A stretch of DNA of 64,000 nucleotides from contig CANQOK010000002.1 in NCBI GenBank assembly GCA_947625465.1, positions 107,575 through 171,574 on the forward strand, read 5' to 3'. This document shows, in pieces, positions 25,338 through 34,271 of this stretch. The translations under genes and the position numbers were made by a program. The notes below the pieces were generated by a model. The model was given only the letters and a program-made list of their open reading frames with translations, was not told the DNA's origin and searched no databases. Position 1 is the first letter of the stretch, and every line of letters begins with the position of its first letter. This DNA comes from an uncultured Lachnospiraceae bacterium (GTDB lineage Bacteria > Bacillota > Clostridia > Lachnospirales > Lachnospiraceae).

Positions 25338-26567
25338 GTGACGATAATCTGGAATCTGTACCGGGATTACGATAGAAAAAATAACAAACAGAGCATTCTG
25401 CCAACTGTAGTGTTTATCATTTCTATTTTTATATTGCTGATCACTAATATTGCTTCCGCCATTATCCACAAAAGTATTGATAAGACAGTTCTGACCTATG
25501 CACAGAGAACGATTACCGTAGAAGGTTTGGAAGATTTCGCATGGTATGACTTGCTGGAAAAAGAATTCGGACAAAATCCGGACATCGAAGCAGTGGAATT
25601 TGACACAAATGGAATTTTAGAACTGCAGGATATCCCGGATGGGTTTCCGCTAAAACTGACCTCAACCGGAGAAATAACGAAACAAATGTCCTTTCATGCC
25701 ATACAAAAGTCAGCCATGGACTCCTGCCCCCAGGCAGAACCGGACGATCATCTTGCAGAAAATGAAATCTTGATTCCCAAATATATGTTTCGTTTGGGGC
25801 ATATAAACGGTGCTTCTCAGGAATATATTGCAGGTGAACAGTTCATCGGAAAAACGCTGCAATGCGATCTGTGCGGCCAACAAACAACTTTCGTTATCCG
25901 AGGCGTATACGACAATGCAGCGGAACAGGATATCGGAACCATATATCTTTCAGCCAGTACAGCCCGATCTGCCGCTGCACGGGGGAATCTGGGATATCGG
26001 TACAGCGTTGTTGTACAGAATTATGAAGATCTTGACTTTTATAAAAGTAAAATCCGTACCTGGTATGACAGGCTGGCAGCAGAAGCACAGATTACGGATC
26101 CGGCGGGCAGTATACAAACAAATCACGGATTAAAAGAGGATGCCATTACCTTCGCGAATGCGCTTTTAATCGTCTCCACAATTCTCGCAATGTCAGCGAT
26201 GGTCTGGGCTTGTTTCGGAATGCTCTTATCCCGTTCAAAGTCTGTAAACGCAAGAAGACAGGAATTCGGACTGCTAAAGGCGGTCGGCTATCAGGATCGG
26301 CAATTATGCGCCATGCTGCGGATGGAGTCAGCAATTTTGTCCCTGCGGGTACTCCTGATTGCAGGCGGTCTTACACTTATAATTGCAACAGGCTATGGAA
26401 TCTGGGTATTGACGCAATTAAATGTAATGTACCGGATCATTTTGCCACAAATTAATCCTGTCTTTCTGTTTTTCATTCTAGCCGCCGACTTTCTTGTTCC
26501 CATGCTTGCCGGAGAACTGGCAGTGCGGGAAGTAAAAAAGATCACGCCTATCGAAGCGCTGCGATAA
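25338..26567 (+). CDS. FtsX/MacB-like ABC exporter permease without an adjacent ATPase
   Basis: 409 residues with the four-span FtsX plan. TM1 is at about 22-45. A large extracytoplasmic domain of about 225 residues contains a CxxC (CDLCGQQ). Three C-terminal spans follow (about 277-300, 325-350, 370-395), with the family's cytoplasmic coupling segment RRQEFGLLKAVGYQDRQLCAMLRMES between TM2 and TM3. It ends EVKKITPIEALR, as these permeases do. GTG start at 25338 after AGGAGG. No ATPase gene is next to it. The best candidate is the LolD-type ATPase at 33470-34129, which shares the same promoter architecture. Confidence 0.85.
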   Translation: MTIIWNLYRDYDRKNNKQSILPTVVFIISIFILLITNIASAIIHKSIDKTVLTYAQRTITVEGLEDFAWYDLLEKEFGQNPDIEAVEFDTNGILELQDIPDGFPLKLTSTGEITKQMSFHAIQKSAMDSCPQAEPDDHLAENEILIPKYMFRLGHINGASQEYIAGEQFIGKTLQCDLCGQQTTFVIRGVYDNAAEQDIGTIYLSASTARSAAARGNLGYRYSVVVQNYEDLDFYKSKIRTWYDRLAAEAQITDPAGSIQTNHGLKEDAITFANALLIVSTILAMSAMVWACFGMLLSRSKSVNARRQEFGLLKAVGYQDRQLCAMLRMESAILSLRVLLIAGGLTLIIATGYGIWVLTQLNVMYRIILPQINPVFLFFILAADFLVPMLAGELAVREVKKITPIEALR

Positions 26568-26577
26568 CGCGGTACCG

Positions 26578-27231
26578 CTACAGCCTTTCACACGCCATAT
26601 CGCATACTGCTTTCAGCTGCTGCCATTCCGCGGCAGAATACGCGTCATAAACGCCAAGTACCGGGAACCCCGCGTATTTGGCGCTTTTTGCCGCATGAAG
26701 CGCGTCTTCGATCACCAGCACCGCTTCCGGTTTCGCGCCGAAGCGTTCCGCACATTTTAAATAAATGCCCGGTCCGGATTTCCCCTCCGGCACTTCATTG
26801 GCGGTGTACAGAAACGATATGTATGCGGCAATGCCGTTTTTCTCACAGACGGCTTTCACATTATTCCGGTCAGAAGCAGTAGCGATGCACATCTGTTTCC
26901 CCCGCGCGAAACAGTCCGTCAGTAATTGTTTTACCCCCGGCTTCAGCGGAATTTTTGTCTCGTATTTTTCTCTGGCCCGGTGCATGATCTCCAGAACCAT
27001 AGCCTGCAGGCTGTCCCGCAGCTGAAATTCATCCAGGAAAAACTGCGCCGACTCCTCCAGACTCATGGTCTTGATCCGCTGGCTGATGGCAGGATTGATG
27101 CTGATGCCCCGCGCCAACAGAAGTTCGCGGTCCAGTTCCGCCCACATCCACATGGAATCCACCATAGTGCCGTCAAAGTCCCAGATCAGATACTGATATT
27201 GATCCAAAAATTCTCTCCAGTTTTCAGTCAT
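26578..27231 (-). CDS. HAD-superfamily hydrolase (beta-phosphoglucomutase/phosphatase-like)
   Basis: 217 residues. HAD motif I is DFDGTMVDS (18-26), with the nucleophile Asp and acid/base Asp. Motif II is ATASD, motif III Lys is in VPEGKSGPGIY, and motif IV is VIEDALHAAKSA. An alpha-helical cap (about 30-95) places it in the phosphoglycolate phosphatase/beta-PGM subfamily. It follows the fused Dpp permease-ATPase by 22 bp on the same strand, so is probably the last gene of that operon. Substrate unknown, perhaps a phosphorylated metabolite linked to the imported peptide. Confidence 0.87.
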   Translation of the reverse strand: MTENWREFLDQYQYLIWDFDGTMVDSMWMWAELDRELLLARGISINPAISQRIKTMSLEESAQFFLDEFQLRDSLQAMVLEIMHRAREKYETKIPLKPGVKQLLTDCFARGKQMCIATASDRNNVKAVCEKNGIAAYISFLYTANEVPEGKSGPGIYLKCAERFGAKPEAVLVIEDALHAAKSAKYAGFPVLGVYDAYSAAEWQQLKAVCDMACERL

Positions 27232-27253
27232 ATGCCTCTCCCGTTCGTTCCCT

Positions 27254-29665
27254 CTATAATTCCAGAATCCGGTCGCTGACTGCCTCGATCACCTTCCGGT
27301 CATGAGAAATAAATAAAATCGCCAGCTTCCTTTCTTTCTGCAGCTTCAGCAATAATTCCAGTACCTGCGCGCCCACTGTCGCGTCCAGTGCGGACACCGG
27401 TTCGTCCGCGATCACAAATTCCGGATTTAACATGAGCGCCGCCGCAATGCTCACCCGCTGCCGCTGTCCGCCACTCAGCGCGCTCGGGGAACGCCAGGCA
27501 ATTTCCGGCGCAAGTCCCACCTGTTTCAGCATTTGCGCTGTGCGCTGCGCCATAGCTTCCCGCTTTTTTTGGCCCGGGCCCGGCCACCAGGTTCCCTTCT
27601 GATATGCGATCCGAAGCGGCTCCTCTAAAATCCTGCCGACAGTCATTACCGGATTCAGGGAACTGTACGGATCCTGAAATACCATCTGCGGCTGTTTTGC
27701 TTTACAGGAAATGCTCCCTTCATAGCCCTTATGCAGTCCCAGCACCGCCATAGACAGCGTTGTTTTCCCGCATCCGCTCGGGCCTGCGACGCCCAGGATC
27801 TCGCCTTTGCGTACGGAAAAATTCAGATCCTTCTGCACATACTGTTTTCTCCGGTTTCTGCCGTAATACAGAGCGCAGTGTTTTACTTCCAAAATCGGCT
27901 CTCCCTCGGCCCGTACCGGCTGCTTTACCGGAAGTCTGGTCGCCGCCAGCAGCTGTCTGGTATACGCTTCTTTCGGATTTTGGAAGATGGCTTCCGCAGA
28001 ACCCCGTTCTACGATCCTGCCGTTATGCAGAACCAGAATCGAGTCGCAGATGCGATTTACCACTTCCAGATCATGAGAAATCAGGATCAGCGCCGTTTTC
28101 TGCTGGCTGCAGAGCCGCTGCAGCAACGTCAGGATCTGCTCCTGTACTCTGGCGTCCAGCGCCGTGGTCGGTTCATCCGCGATCAGGACAGCCGGTTTAC
28201 AGATCATCGCCATCGCAATCATAACCCGCTGCCGCATACCGCCCGAAAGTTCATGCGGGTATTTGCCGCAGATCTGCTCCGGTTCCGGCAGTTCTGCCAT
28301 AGACAGAGCTTCCAGTACCCGCCGGCGCCGTTCCCGCCGGCTCAGTCCGGTGTGGAGCCGCAGTACTTCTTCTACCTGCGTTCCGATCCGTTTTACCGGA
28401 TTTAATGAAGTCATGGGCTCCTGATAAACCATGGCGATCTGCTGCCCCTGATACTGCTTTCTCTGGTTCGCGGACAAGACAAACAGATCGGCCGGCCCGT
28501 TTTCCGTCCGATACCAGACATGACCGCTGTATGCCGCCTCTTTTGGCAGCAAGCCCATAATACTCAGCGCTGTCATGGATTTCCCGGAGCCGGACTCTCC
28601 CACAATGCCTAACTGCTGCCCCGCATGCAGCGTGAAAGAAACGCCGTCTACCACCTTCTGCGCTCCAAACGCTGCCTGAAGATTTTCCACACGAAGCAGC
28701 GGCGCGGTTTCTTCGCCTTCGGCTCTTCCCGCCGCAGATTCAGCAGCCTTCAGAATCCGTTCTTCCGCTGCCTCCGCCGCCTTCAGAATTTCTGTTTCTG
28801 CCATCTGACCGTCCGGCTGCGGCCGGTATCCGCCCCGTAACCGGCTGCCGCCTTTGGTACTCACCATAACCACGCTCATTACCATAAGAACTACCGTCAG
28901 CGCCGGAAACAGACAGTACCACGGCGCGCTCATCAGATATCCCTGAGACTCCGCCAGCATCCGTCCTAAACTGGCGTCCGGGGGCTGTACGCCCAGTCCC
29001 AGATAACTCATACTGGATTCCGCCAACACCGCGTTGTTAAAGCCGACCACAATCGCGGACAATAAGGTTCCCCGCACATTGGGCAAAATATGTACCAGGA
29101 TGATCCGTGCGTGAGACGCTCCCATCAGTCTGGCGCTTTTCACAAAAGCCTGATGGCGCAGTCCGATAAACGCGCTGCGCACTACTCTGGCATAACTGGG
29201 GATAAATACGATGCCCAGCGCCAGGATCAGCTGTGCTGTTCCGGTCCCCAGCAGACTGACGATCACCAGTGCCAGCAGAATACTGGGAAATACGGTCAGC
29301 GAGTCATTGATCCGCATCAGGATCTCATCGATCCAGCCGCCGAAATATCCGGTCAGCGCGCCAACTGCCGTTCCGATCACGGTTCCGATCAGAATCGTGG
29401 ACGCGGAGATCACAAAGGTCGTCCGCATGCCTATCAGTACCCGGCTGAAAATATCCCGGCCGAAATTATCGGTTCCCATCCAGTGCGCCAAAGAAGGCGT
29501 GGAAAACCGTTCCGCCGCGGACATGGCGTTGGGATCATACGGCGTTCGGAAAAAACTGACGCATGCCAGCAGCGCCAGCACGCCGATCAGACATACGCCC
29601 AGCCAGAAGCTGAACCCATGCGCCTGTGTCCGTTCGATTCGATTTTTCCTGCTCGCTTTCGACAT
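27254..29665 (-). CDS. Fused dipeptide-type ABC transporter: DppC permease + two ATPase domains
   Basis: One uninterrupted 803-residue reading frame carries three functions that are usually separate genes. About 1-280 is a DppC/OppC permease (N-terminal span, then FVISASTILIGTVIG..., with the coupling loop SARLMGASHARIILVHILPN). About 315-560 is ATPase 1 (Walker A GESGSGKS near 351-358, signature LSGGMRQR, Walker B AVLIADEPTTALD). About 590-803 is ATPase 2 (Walker A GPSGCGKT near 627-634, LSGGQRQR, FVIADEPVSALD). The domains are joined by an Ala/Glu-rich linker with a repeated ILKAAE unit. ATG 29665 follows AGGAG at 8 nt. It lies 49 bp after dppB. Confidence 0.92.
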   Translation of the reverse strand: MSKASRKNRIERTQAHGFSFWLGVCLIGVLALLACVSFFRTPYDPNAMSAAERFSTPSLAHWMGTDNFGRDIFSRVLIGMRTTFVISASTILIGTVIGTAVGALTGYFGGWIDEILMRINDSLTVFPSILLALVIVSLLGTGTAQLILALGIVFIPSYARVVRSAFIGLRHQAFVKSARLMGASHARIILVHILPNVRGTLLSAIVVGFNNAVLAESSMSYLGLGVQPPDASLGRMLAESQGYLMSAPWYCLFPALTVVLMVMSVVMVSTKGGSRLRGGYRPQPDGQMAETEILKAAEAAEERILKAAESAAGRAEGEETAPLLRVENLQAAFGAQKVVDGVSFTLHAGQQLGIVGESGSGKSMTALSIMGLLPKEAAYSGHVWYRTENGPADLFVLSANQRKQYQGQQIAMVYQEPMTSLNPVKRIGTQVEEVLRLHTGLSRRERRRRVLEALSMAELPEPEQICGKYPHELSGGMRQRVMIAMAMICKPAVLIADEPTTALDARVQEQILTLLQRLCSQQKTALILISHDLEVVNRICDSILVLHNGRIVERGSAEAIFQNPKEAYTRQLLAATRLPVKQPVRAEGEPILEVKHCALYYGRNRRKQYVQKDLNFSVRKGEILGVAGPSGCGKTTLSMAVLGLHKGYEGSISCKAKQPQMVFQDPYSSLNPVMTVGRILEEPLRIAYQKGTWWPGPGQKKREAMAQRTAQMLKQVGLAPEIAWRSPSALSGGQRQRVSIAAALMLNPEFVIADEPVSALDATVGAQVLELLLKLQKERKLAILFISHDRKVIEAVSDRILEL

Positions 29666-29714
29666 TCGCATTTCTCCTCTTTTTCTTAGCGCGCACCGGC
29701 CGCAGATTTCTCCA

Positions 29715-30668
29715 TTATACTGCTTCCCGGCTTCTCGGATCGATAAACCGGTACAAAATATCCACCAGCAGATTGATGCCGATGACCAGTACGGCAATAT
29801 ACATAACGATTGCCTGCACCACCGGATAATCCCTGGCGCCGATTGCCGTGATCAATGCGCGGCCCATACCCGGCAGATTAAATACCTGCTCCACCACCAG
29901 ACTGCCCGCCAGGATCTCCGCTACGATCACGCCCAAGATTGTGCTGACCGGCATCAGCGCGTTTTTCAGTACATGACGAAACAGGATCCGGTTCTCGCCC
30001 GCACCCTTTCCTCTGGCGGTCCGCACATAATCCAGATGCATCTGCCCGCTGATTTCACTTTTTAAAAATTTGACGACCATCGCCGCTTTGGGAATCGCGA
30101 TCGCTGCCGCCGGCGTGATCAAATACGCCAGAAATCCGCTGAAATTCTCCTTATAGGAGACATAGTTTCCGGGCGTGAACCATTCGAGGACGATTCCGAA
30201 CAGATACACAAACAAAATACCGATCACAAAAGAAGGGATTGCCATAACCGCCTGATTTCCGGTATCAAACAAACCGGTCCCGTTCTTTTTGCCGAAACGG
30301 GCGCCCAGAATCCCAATCGGGATCGAAGTTATAAGGATCATGGCAAATGCCAGCAGTCCCAGCGTAACCGTCACCGGCACCCGTTCCTGAAGCAGATCCC
30401 CTACGGTCATATTGTGCTGATAATACTGATAGGATATCCCCAGATCACCCCGAAGCAATCCGCCCAGCCAGTCCACATACCGCTCCATTGCCGGCCGGTC
30501 AAGCCCCAGCTGTGTCCGCAGCGACGCAATCTGTTCCGGCGCCGCGTCCGTCCCCAGCAGATTCGTCGCCGGATCTCCGGGGATAACCTCAAACGCAAAA
30601 AAAGTCACAAAGGAGACCAGCAGCAGCGTTAAAATAACCGTTATGATTTTTTTCCCAATAAAACGCAT
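29715..30668 (-). CDS. Dipeptide/oligopeptide ABC transporter permease (DppB-like)
   Basis: 317 residues, six membrane spans. The N-terminal block FIGKKIITVILTLLLVSFVTFFAFEVIPGDPA and the coupling loop VRTARGKGAGENRILFRHVLKNALMPV are diagnostic for the DppB/OppB family. It forms the heterodimeric channel with the DppC domain of the fused protein encoded next. ATG 30668 is preceded by AAAGGAG at a good distance; an upstream in-frame ATG at 30710 is not supported. Confidence 0.92.
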   Translation of the reverse strand: MRFIGKKIITVILTLLLVSFVTFFAFEVIPGDPATNLLGTDAAPEQIASLRTQLGLDRPAMERYVDWLGGLLRGDLGISYQYYQHNMTVGDLLQERVPVTVTLGLLAFAMILITSIPIGILGARFGKKNGTGLFDTGNQAVMAIPSFVIGILFVYLFGIVLEWFTPGNYVSYKENFSGFLAYLITPAAAIAIPKAAMVVKFLKSEISGQMHLDYVRTARGKGAGENRILFRHVLKNALMPVSTILGVIVAEILAGSLVVEQVFNLPGMGRALITAIGARDYPVVQAIVMYIAVLVIGINLLVDILYRFIDPRSREAV

Positions 30669-30895
30669 GGCTGGTGTCTCCTTTCTGTACATGTAGTTAT
30701 CTAAAATCAACTCTCATTTTGCCGATTCAAAAAATTCCTCTGCAAGCTCCGTCAAGCCAACCATTCCGATGAGCCGCTTCCAAACCAAAATCGTGTTCAG
30801 CAAAGGCTTCCACGATTTGAGCGTCTCATCTCCATGGCTTGTAAGTCACTTGCTTCAGAATTTTTCGAATTAGCATATGATCTGATTTTACATAT

Positions 30896-32464
30896 TTAAT
30901 TTAAATAGACCGTCGACATATCCTGTACGAACAGAGGATAAAATTCATATCCTTTCACATTTTTCCCGACGGCAACCAGTTTAGCCGGATCCTGCAGGAA
31001 TACGGAAGCGGCGTCGTCTGCCAGGATTTTCTGCGCCTGCTTATACAGGGTTTCTTTTTCGTCCTGTTTGATGGTGGCAATGGCTTTTGCCAGTACCTCG
31101 TCGTATTCGTCGCTCTTGTAATTACACATATTCTTGCCGTATTCGGACTGGTAACGCAGCATCAGATCCTTGGGCGCCAGCGTAGAATCCACGCCGATCA
31201 CGGTGGCTTCAAAGTTTCGGCCCGCATACACATCGCTTACCCAGGTATTCCAGTCAATGGCGTCGATCTTCATGGTAACGCCGATTTCCTTTAACTGCTC
31301 TACGATCACCTGTGCCGTATCCATGTGGAACTGATAATTGGACGGCACCCGTACCGTAAATTCAAATCCGTTCGGATATCCCGCCTGCGCCAGCAGTTCC
31401 TTCGCCTTTTCGGTATCATGCGGGTAGGTATTGACGATATCCGCGTTAAAATAGCTCTTCAAGCCGGGATACAGGTTGCTGCCGATCAGAGTTCCCTTGC
31501 CGCCCGCTACCATATCCAGGATCATCTGGCGGTCAATGGCGTAACACAGCGCCTGCCGCACTTCCTTTTTGTTAAACGGCTCCTTTGCGTTGTTTAAATA
31601 CAGTGCCTGTACCAGATTGCTGGTCCCGTAAAGGATATCCATATTATCCAGTTCCCGGGCCTGCGCGTCGGTCAGATACGGGTAGAGATCGATCGCGCCT
31701 GCTTTCATGTCCATCAGGACGGAATCGGTATTCGCAACAACCCGAAATTCCACCTGATCCAGATAAGGTACGCCTTTCTGCCAGTAATTCTCATTTTTCT
31801 TCATGACAATATTCTGCCCGGCCGTATAAGAAACAAAACAAAAAGGACCCGTTCCTACCGGTTTGGCTGCCTGTTCCTTATAATCCTTCGGTAAAATGGC
31901 GACTGTCAGACAACTGATAAACTCTGAATCGCCCTCCGATAATACAACCTCTACAGTAGACGCGTCCTTAATATTAACTTCCTTCACTGCTTCCAACCCA
32001 TCCTGTAACGGTTTCCCGTCTTCGGAAAGGATTCCCGCGCAGCGTTCCACGGAATATTTCACGTCCTCTGCTGTTACCGGCGCGCCATTGTGGAATGTCA
32101 CTCCACTGCGCAGTTTAAATGTGTACACCGTGCTATCCTCTGATACATCATAGCTTTCGGCAACGGCAGGAACCAGATCTCCTTCACGATTGGGCTTTAC
32201 CAGGCCCTCAAACATGTTAAACAGGACTTCCATTGTTCCTGCCCCGACTGCTAAATGGGGGTCAAGACTGTCCAGGTCTTGTTGGATCCCGACTACGATA
32301 TTTCCACCGTATTTCGGTTCTCCCTGTGTATCATCGGAAGCGGTCGTCGGGCCCGCCGTATTCGCTTCTGTTCCTTCCTTGCCGTCTCCGCATCCGCAGA
32401 GTACAACAGTCAGTACCAGCAGCAGGGCAGCTGCCTTCACCTTAGACAAAATGCTTTTTCTCAT
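30896..32464 (-). CDS. Peptide/nickel ABC transporter substrate-binding lipoprotein (DppA/OppA-like)
   Basis: 522 residues. A lipoprotein signal peptide has lipobox VLCGC near residue 24, followed by a Gly/Thr-rich linker. The mature protein is a family 5 solute-binding protein: GGNIVVGIQQDLDSLDPHLA, AESYDVSEDSTVYTFKLRSGVTFHNGAPVTAEDVKYSVER, and the VRQALCYAIDRQMIL hinge block. It delivers peptides or a related ligand to the DppB/fused DppC-D-F system downstream (227 bp gap). ATG 32464 follows GGAAGGAGA; an alternative ATG at 32482 lies inside that site. Ligand unknown. Confidence 0.93.
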   Translation of the reverse strand: MRKSILSKVKAAALLLVLTVVLCGCGDGKEGTEANTAGPTTASDDTQGEPKYGGNIVVGIQQDLDSLDPHLAVGAGTMEVLFNMFEGLVKPNREGDLVPAVAESYDVSEDSTVYTFKLRSGVTFHNGAPVTAEDVKYSVERCAGILSEDGKPLQDGLEAVKEVNIKDASTVEVVLSEGDSEFISCLTVAILPKDYKEQAAKPVGTGPFCFVSYTAGQNIVMKKNENYWQKGVPYLDQVEFRVVANTDSVLMDMKAGAIDLYPYLTDAQARELDNMDILYGTSNLVQALYLNNAKEPFNKKEVRQALCYAIDRQMILDMVAGGKGTLIGSNLYPGLKSYFNADIVNTYPHDTEKAKELLAQAGYPNGFEFTVRVPSNYQFHMDTAQVIVEQLKEIGVTMKIDAIDWNTWVSDVYAGRNFEATVIGVDSTLAPKDLMLRYQSEYGKNMCNYKSDEYDEVLAKAIATIKQDEKETLYKQAQKILADDAASVFLQDPAKLVAVGKNVKGYEFYPLFVQDMSTVYLN

Positions 32465-32523
32465 CCTTTTGTCTCCTTCCATATGATATTGTCGCGTATT
32501 GAAACGCCTTCCTCATTCTATAC

Positions 32524-32557
32524 AAAAAAATCAGAAAATGCAAGCCGCATTTTCTGA
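32524..32557 (-). terminator. Terminator after the ABC ATPase half-operon
   Basis: Perfect 11-bp arms (32531-32541, 32547-32557; TCAGAAAATGC and its complement) with a 5-nt loop, followed on the minus strand by seven T. Confidence 0.9.
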
Positions 32558-32571
32558 CTTTCTGCTTTCCG

Positions 32572-33429
32572 CTATGCTCCATGCCCGTTTTTCTCCCAAA
32601 ATTCTTCAATCTTGGGATCCCGGATATCCTTTTGGATCATGGATTCGTTTTTTTTCAGTAAAATATGTTCCGGTCTGTAAAGCGGTTTATAGAACCGCTC
32701 CCATCCATTTTCTCTTTTCTGATCGGAAACCGAGAGCGACCATCCGTTTCCCAGATCCACGCTGTAACTGCCCTGTGCGGTTCCCTCCGCTGCCAGAGAA
32801 GAGAATTCCTCATAACATTCAAAATCCCGCCAGACCAGATCTGTTTTCCCAAACAAAGACCGGACCTCGTCCATGGTCATAGATTTCTGGTGCGCTTCCA
32901 GAAAATCCAGCAGGATCGACCGGATCGTCTTCACATCTGCCTGCAGGTATCGGACAAGCCCCTGGCTGTCTTCTCCCATATAAATCTTACCGTTATCTTT
33001 CCCCTGAAAGCTGCGGCCGTTAACGGTAATCCGCCAAAGCTCTTTTGTCTGCGTTTGTTCCTTTTGAACTTGTTCCGGTTCTGCGGACGCCACGTCCGTC
33101 ATTGAAACCCGGTCCATTTCTTCCCTGAATATCCGGATCAGCTCCGGATCGGAAAACGACATACTTTTCCGCTCGGCAGAATAAGAAATCGTGTCGATCC
33201 AGACGTACTCCCATTCACCGGTTTCCGGTTCGGCAAGCTCTGAAAATCGCCGGTTATACACCGACAGGATCTTCTCGTTTTCCCATTCCCTGGATTCCCG
33301 CGCAAGGCCGGTATACACCGCCACGCTTCCCGCGATCACAAGAAAGATCACGGCCAGAAAAATAAGGATCCGATTACTCTTCCTGTGCTTATTTTTCTGC
33401 AGTTCCATCAGGTCTTCAAATTCATTCAT
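32572..33429 (-). CDS. Membrane-anchored protein of unknown function (ABC exporter accessory candidate)
   Basis: 285 residues: a cytoplasmic charged N terminus, one membrane span (about 20-42), then a mixed soluble domain rich in Glu, Trp and Tyr. A repeat-like C-terminal part reads DEVRSLFGKTDLVWRDFECYEEF. No known family. AGGGGAG precedes the ATG. It is the second gene after the ATPase (40 bp). Its single-span architecture echoes the 190-residue protein that precedes the FtsX-like permease, although no clear sequence similarity between them is visible. Confidence 0.72.
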   Translation of the reverse strand: MNEFEDLMELQKNKHRKSNRILIFLAVIFLVIAGSVAVYTGLARESREWENEKILSVYNRRFSELAEPETGEWEYVWIDTISYSAERKSMSFSDPELIRIFREEMDRVSMTDVASAEPEQVQKEQTQTKELWRITVNGRSFQGKDNGKIYMGEDSQGLVRYLQADVKTIRSILLDFLEAHQKSMTMDEVRSLFGKTDLVWRDFECYEEFSSLAAEGTAQGSYSVDLGNGWSLSVSDQKRENGWERFYKPLYRPEHILLKKNESMIQKDIRDPKIEEFWEKNGHGA

Positions 33430-33469
33430 CGCGTATACTCCCCTTCTGCGGACGCGATTCTGCTCCTCC

Positions 33470-34129
33470 CTACGCCTTTTTCAGCATCAGAACCGCATCC
33501 GCATAATCCTTAACCGCGTCATTGTGTGAAATGACAATGACCATCTTTCCACTCTCTGCCAGCGTCTTTAATGTTTCAAATATATTTTCCTCATTCTTCT
33601 CATCCAGGTTGCCGGTCGGTTCATCCGCCAGAATGATCTCCGGATTGTTTGCCAGTGCCCGGGCAATTCCTACCCGCTGCTGTTCTCCGCCGGACAGCTC
33701 ACTGGGATACCGGTCTTCGTATTCTTCTATATGAAATTGCCGCAGCAGCTCTCTGGCGCGCTGCCGTTTCTTTTCCCGGTTCGCTTTCCCGCTGTATTCC
33801 GGATGGATGTGCATAGGCACCATCACATTTTCCAATACGGTCAGTTTCGGATTCAGGAAAAATTCCTGAAAGACGAATCCAAACGTCATCAGCCGCATGT
33901 CCGCCCGTTCTTCCTCCCCCTGCAGGGCAAGCGGCACACCGTCCAGCCGGATCTCCCCCGAGGTTTTTTCATCCAATAACCCCAAAATATGCAGCAGCGT
34001 GGACTTTCCCACTCCGGAAGGTCCCATTACCGCGTAAAATTTACCGGATTCAAAGGTATAATTAAAATCCTTCAGTACATAATCTTTTCCATTATACGTT
34101 TTTGCCAGATCTGCGATCTCCAGTTTCAT
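33470..34129 (-). CDS. LolD/MacB-type ABC transporter ATPase
   Basis: 219 residues, one ABC domain: Walker A GPSGVGKS (36-43), Q-loop in [18 protein letters not shown], signature LSGGEQQR, Walker [13 protein letters not shown] and H-loop SHNDAV. The spacing and the [13 protein letters not shown] block assign it to the FtsE/LolD/MacB exporter group that pairs with FtsX-type permeases. No permease follows it. The only FtsX-type permease in the window (25338-26567) starts from a promoter of identical design, so the two probably form one transporter. Confidence 0.92.
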   Translation of the reverse strand: MKLEIADLAKTYNGKDYVLKDFNYTFESGKFYAVMGPSGVGKSTLLHILGLLDEKTSGEIRLDGVPLALQGEEERADMRLMTFGFVFQEFFLNPKLTVLENVMVPMHIHPEYSGKANREKKRQRARELLRQFHIEEYEDRYPSELSGGEQQRVGIARALANNPEIILADEPTGNLDEKNEENIFETLKTLAESGKMVIVISHNDAVKDYADAVLMLKKA

Positions 34130-34190
34130 CCGCCTGCCCTCTCTTTCTTCTTATTTCTACTCACGCCTCGGCGATACAAATTACAATTTT

Positions 34191-34265
34191 ATTGTAGCAG
34201 ATTCTGAACGTAAAACAAGCCGCTCGACACAAATTTGGGACGAACGGCCTGTTTTTTGGGACGAA
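34191..34265 (-). promoter_or_regulatory. Promoter with double 11-bp direct-repeat operator (LytTR-like), copy 2
   Basis: On the minus strand TTCGTCCCAAA occurs at 34255-34265 and 34234-34244 (21-bp period). After 37 bp comes TACAAT at 34191-34196, with TTGTTT at 34213-34218 as -35 (16-bp spacer). Every element and distance equals the copy at 24659-24733. The 37-bp stretch from TTCATTCGTCCC to the end of the second repeat is nearly identical in both. Confidence 0.78.
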
Positions 34266-34271
34266 TGAACA

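Noticed and set aside
29090..30065. Two long plus-strand open frames opposite the Dpp genes
   Set aside because: They mirror the permease genes, lack ribosome sites and have no recognisable domain.
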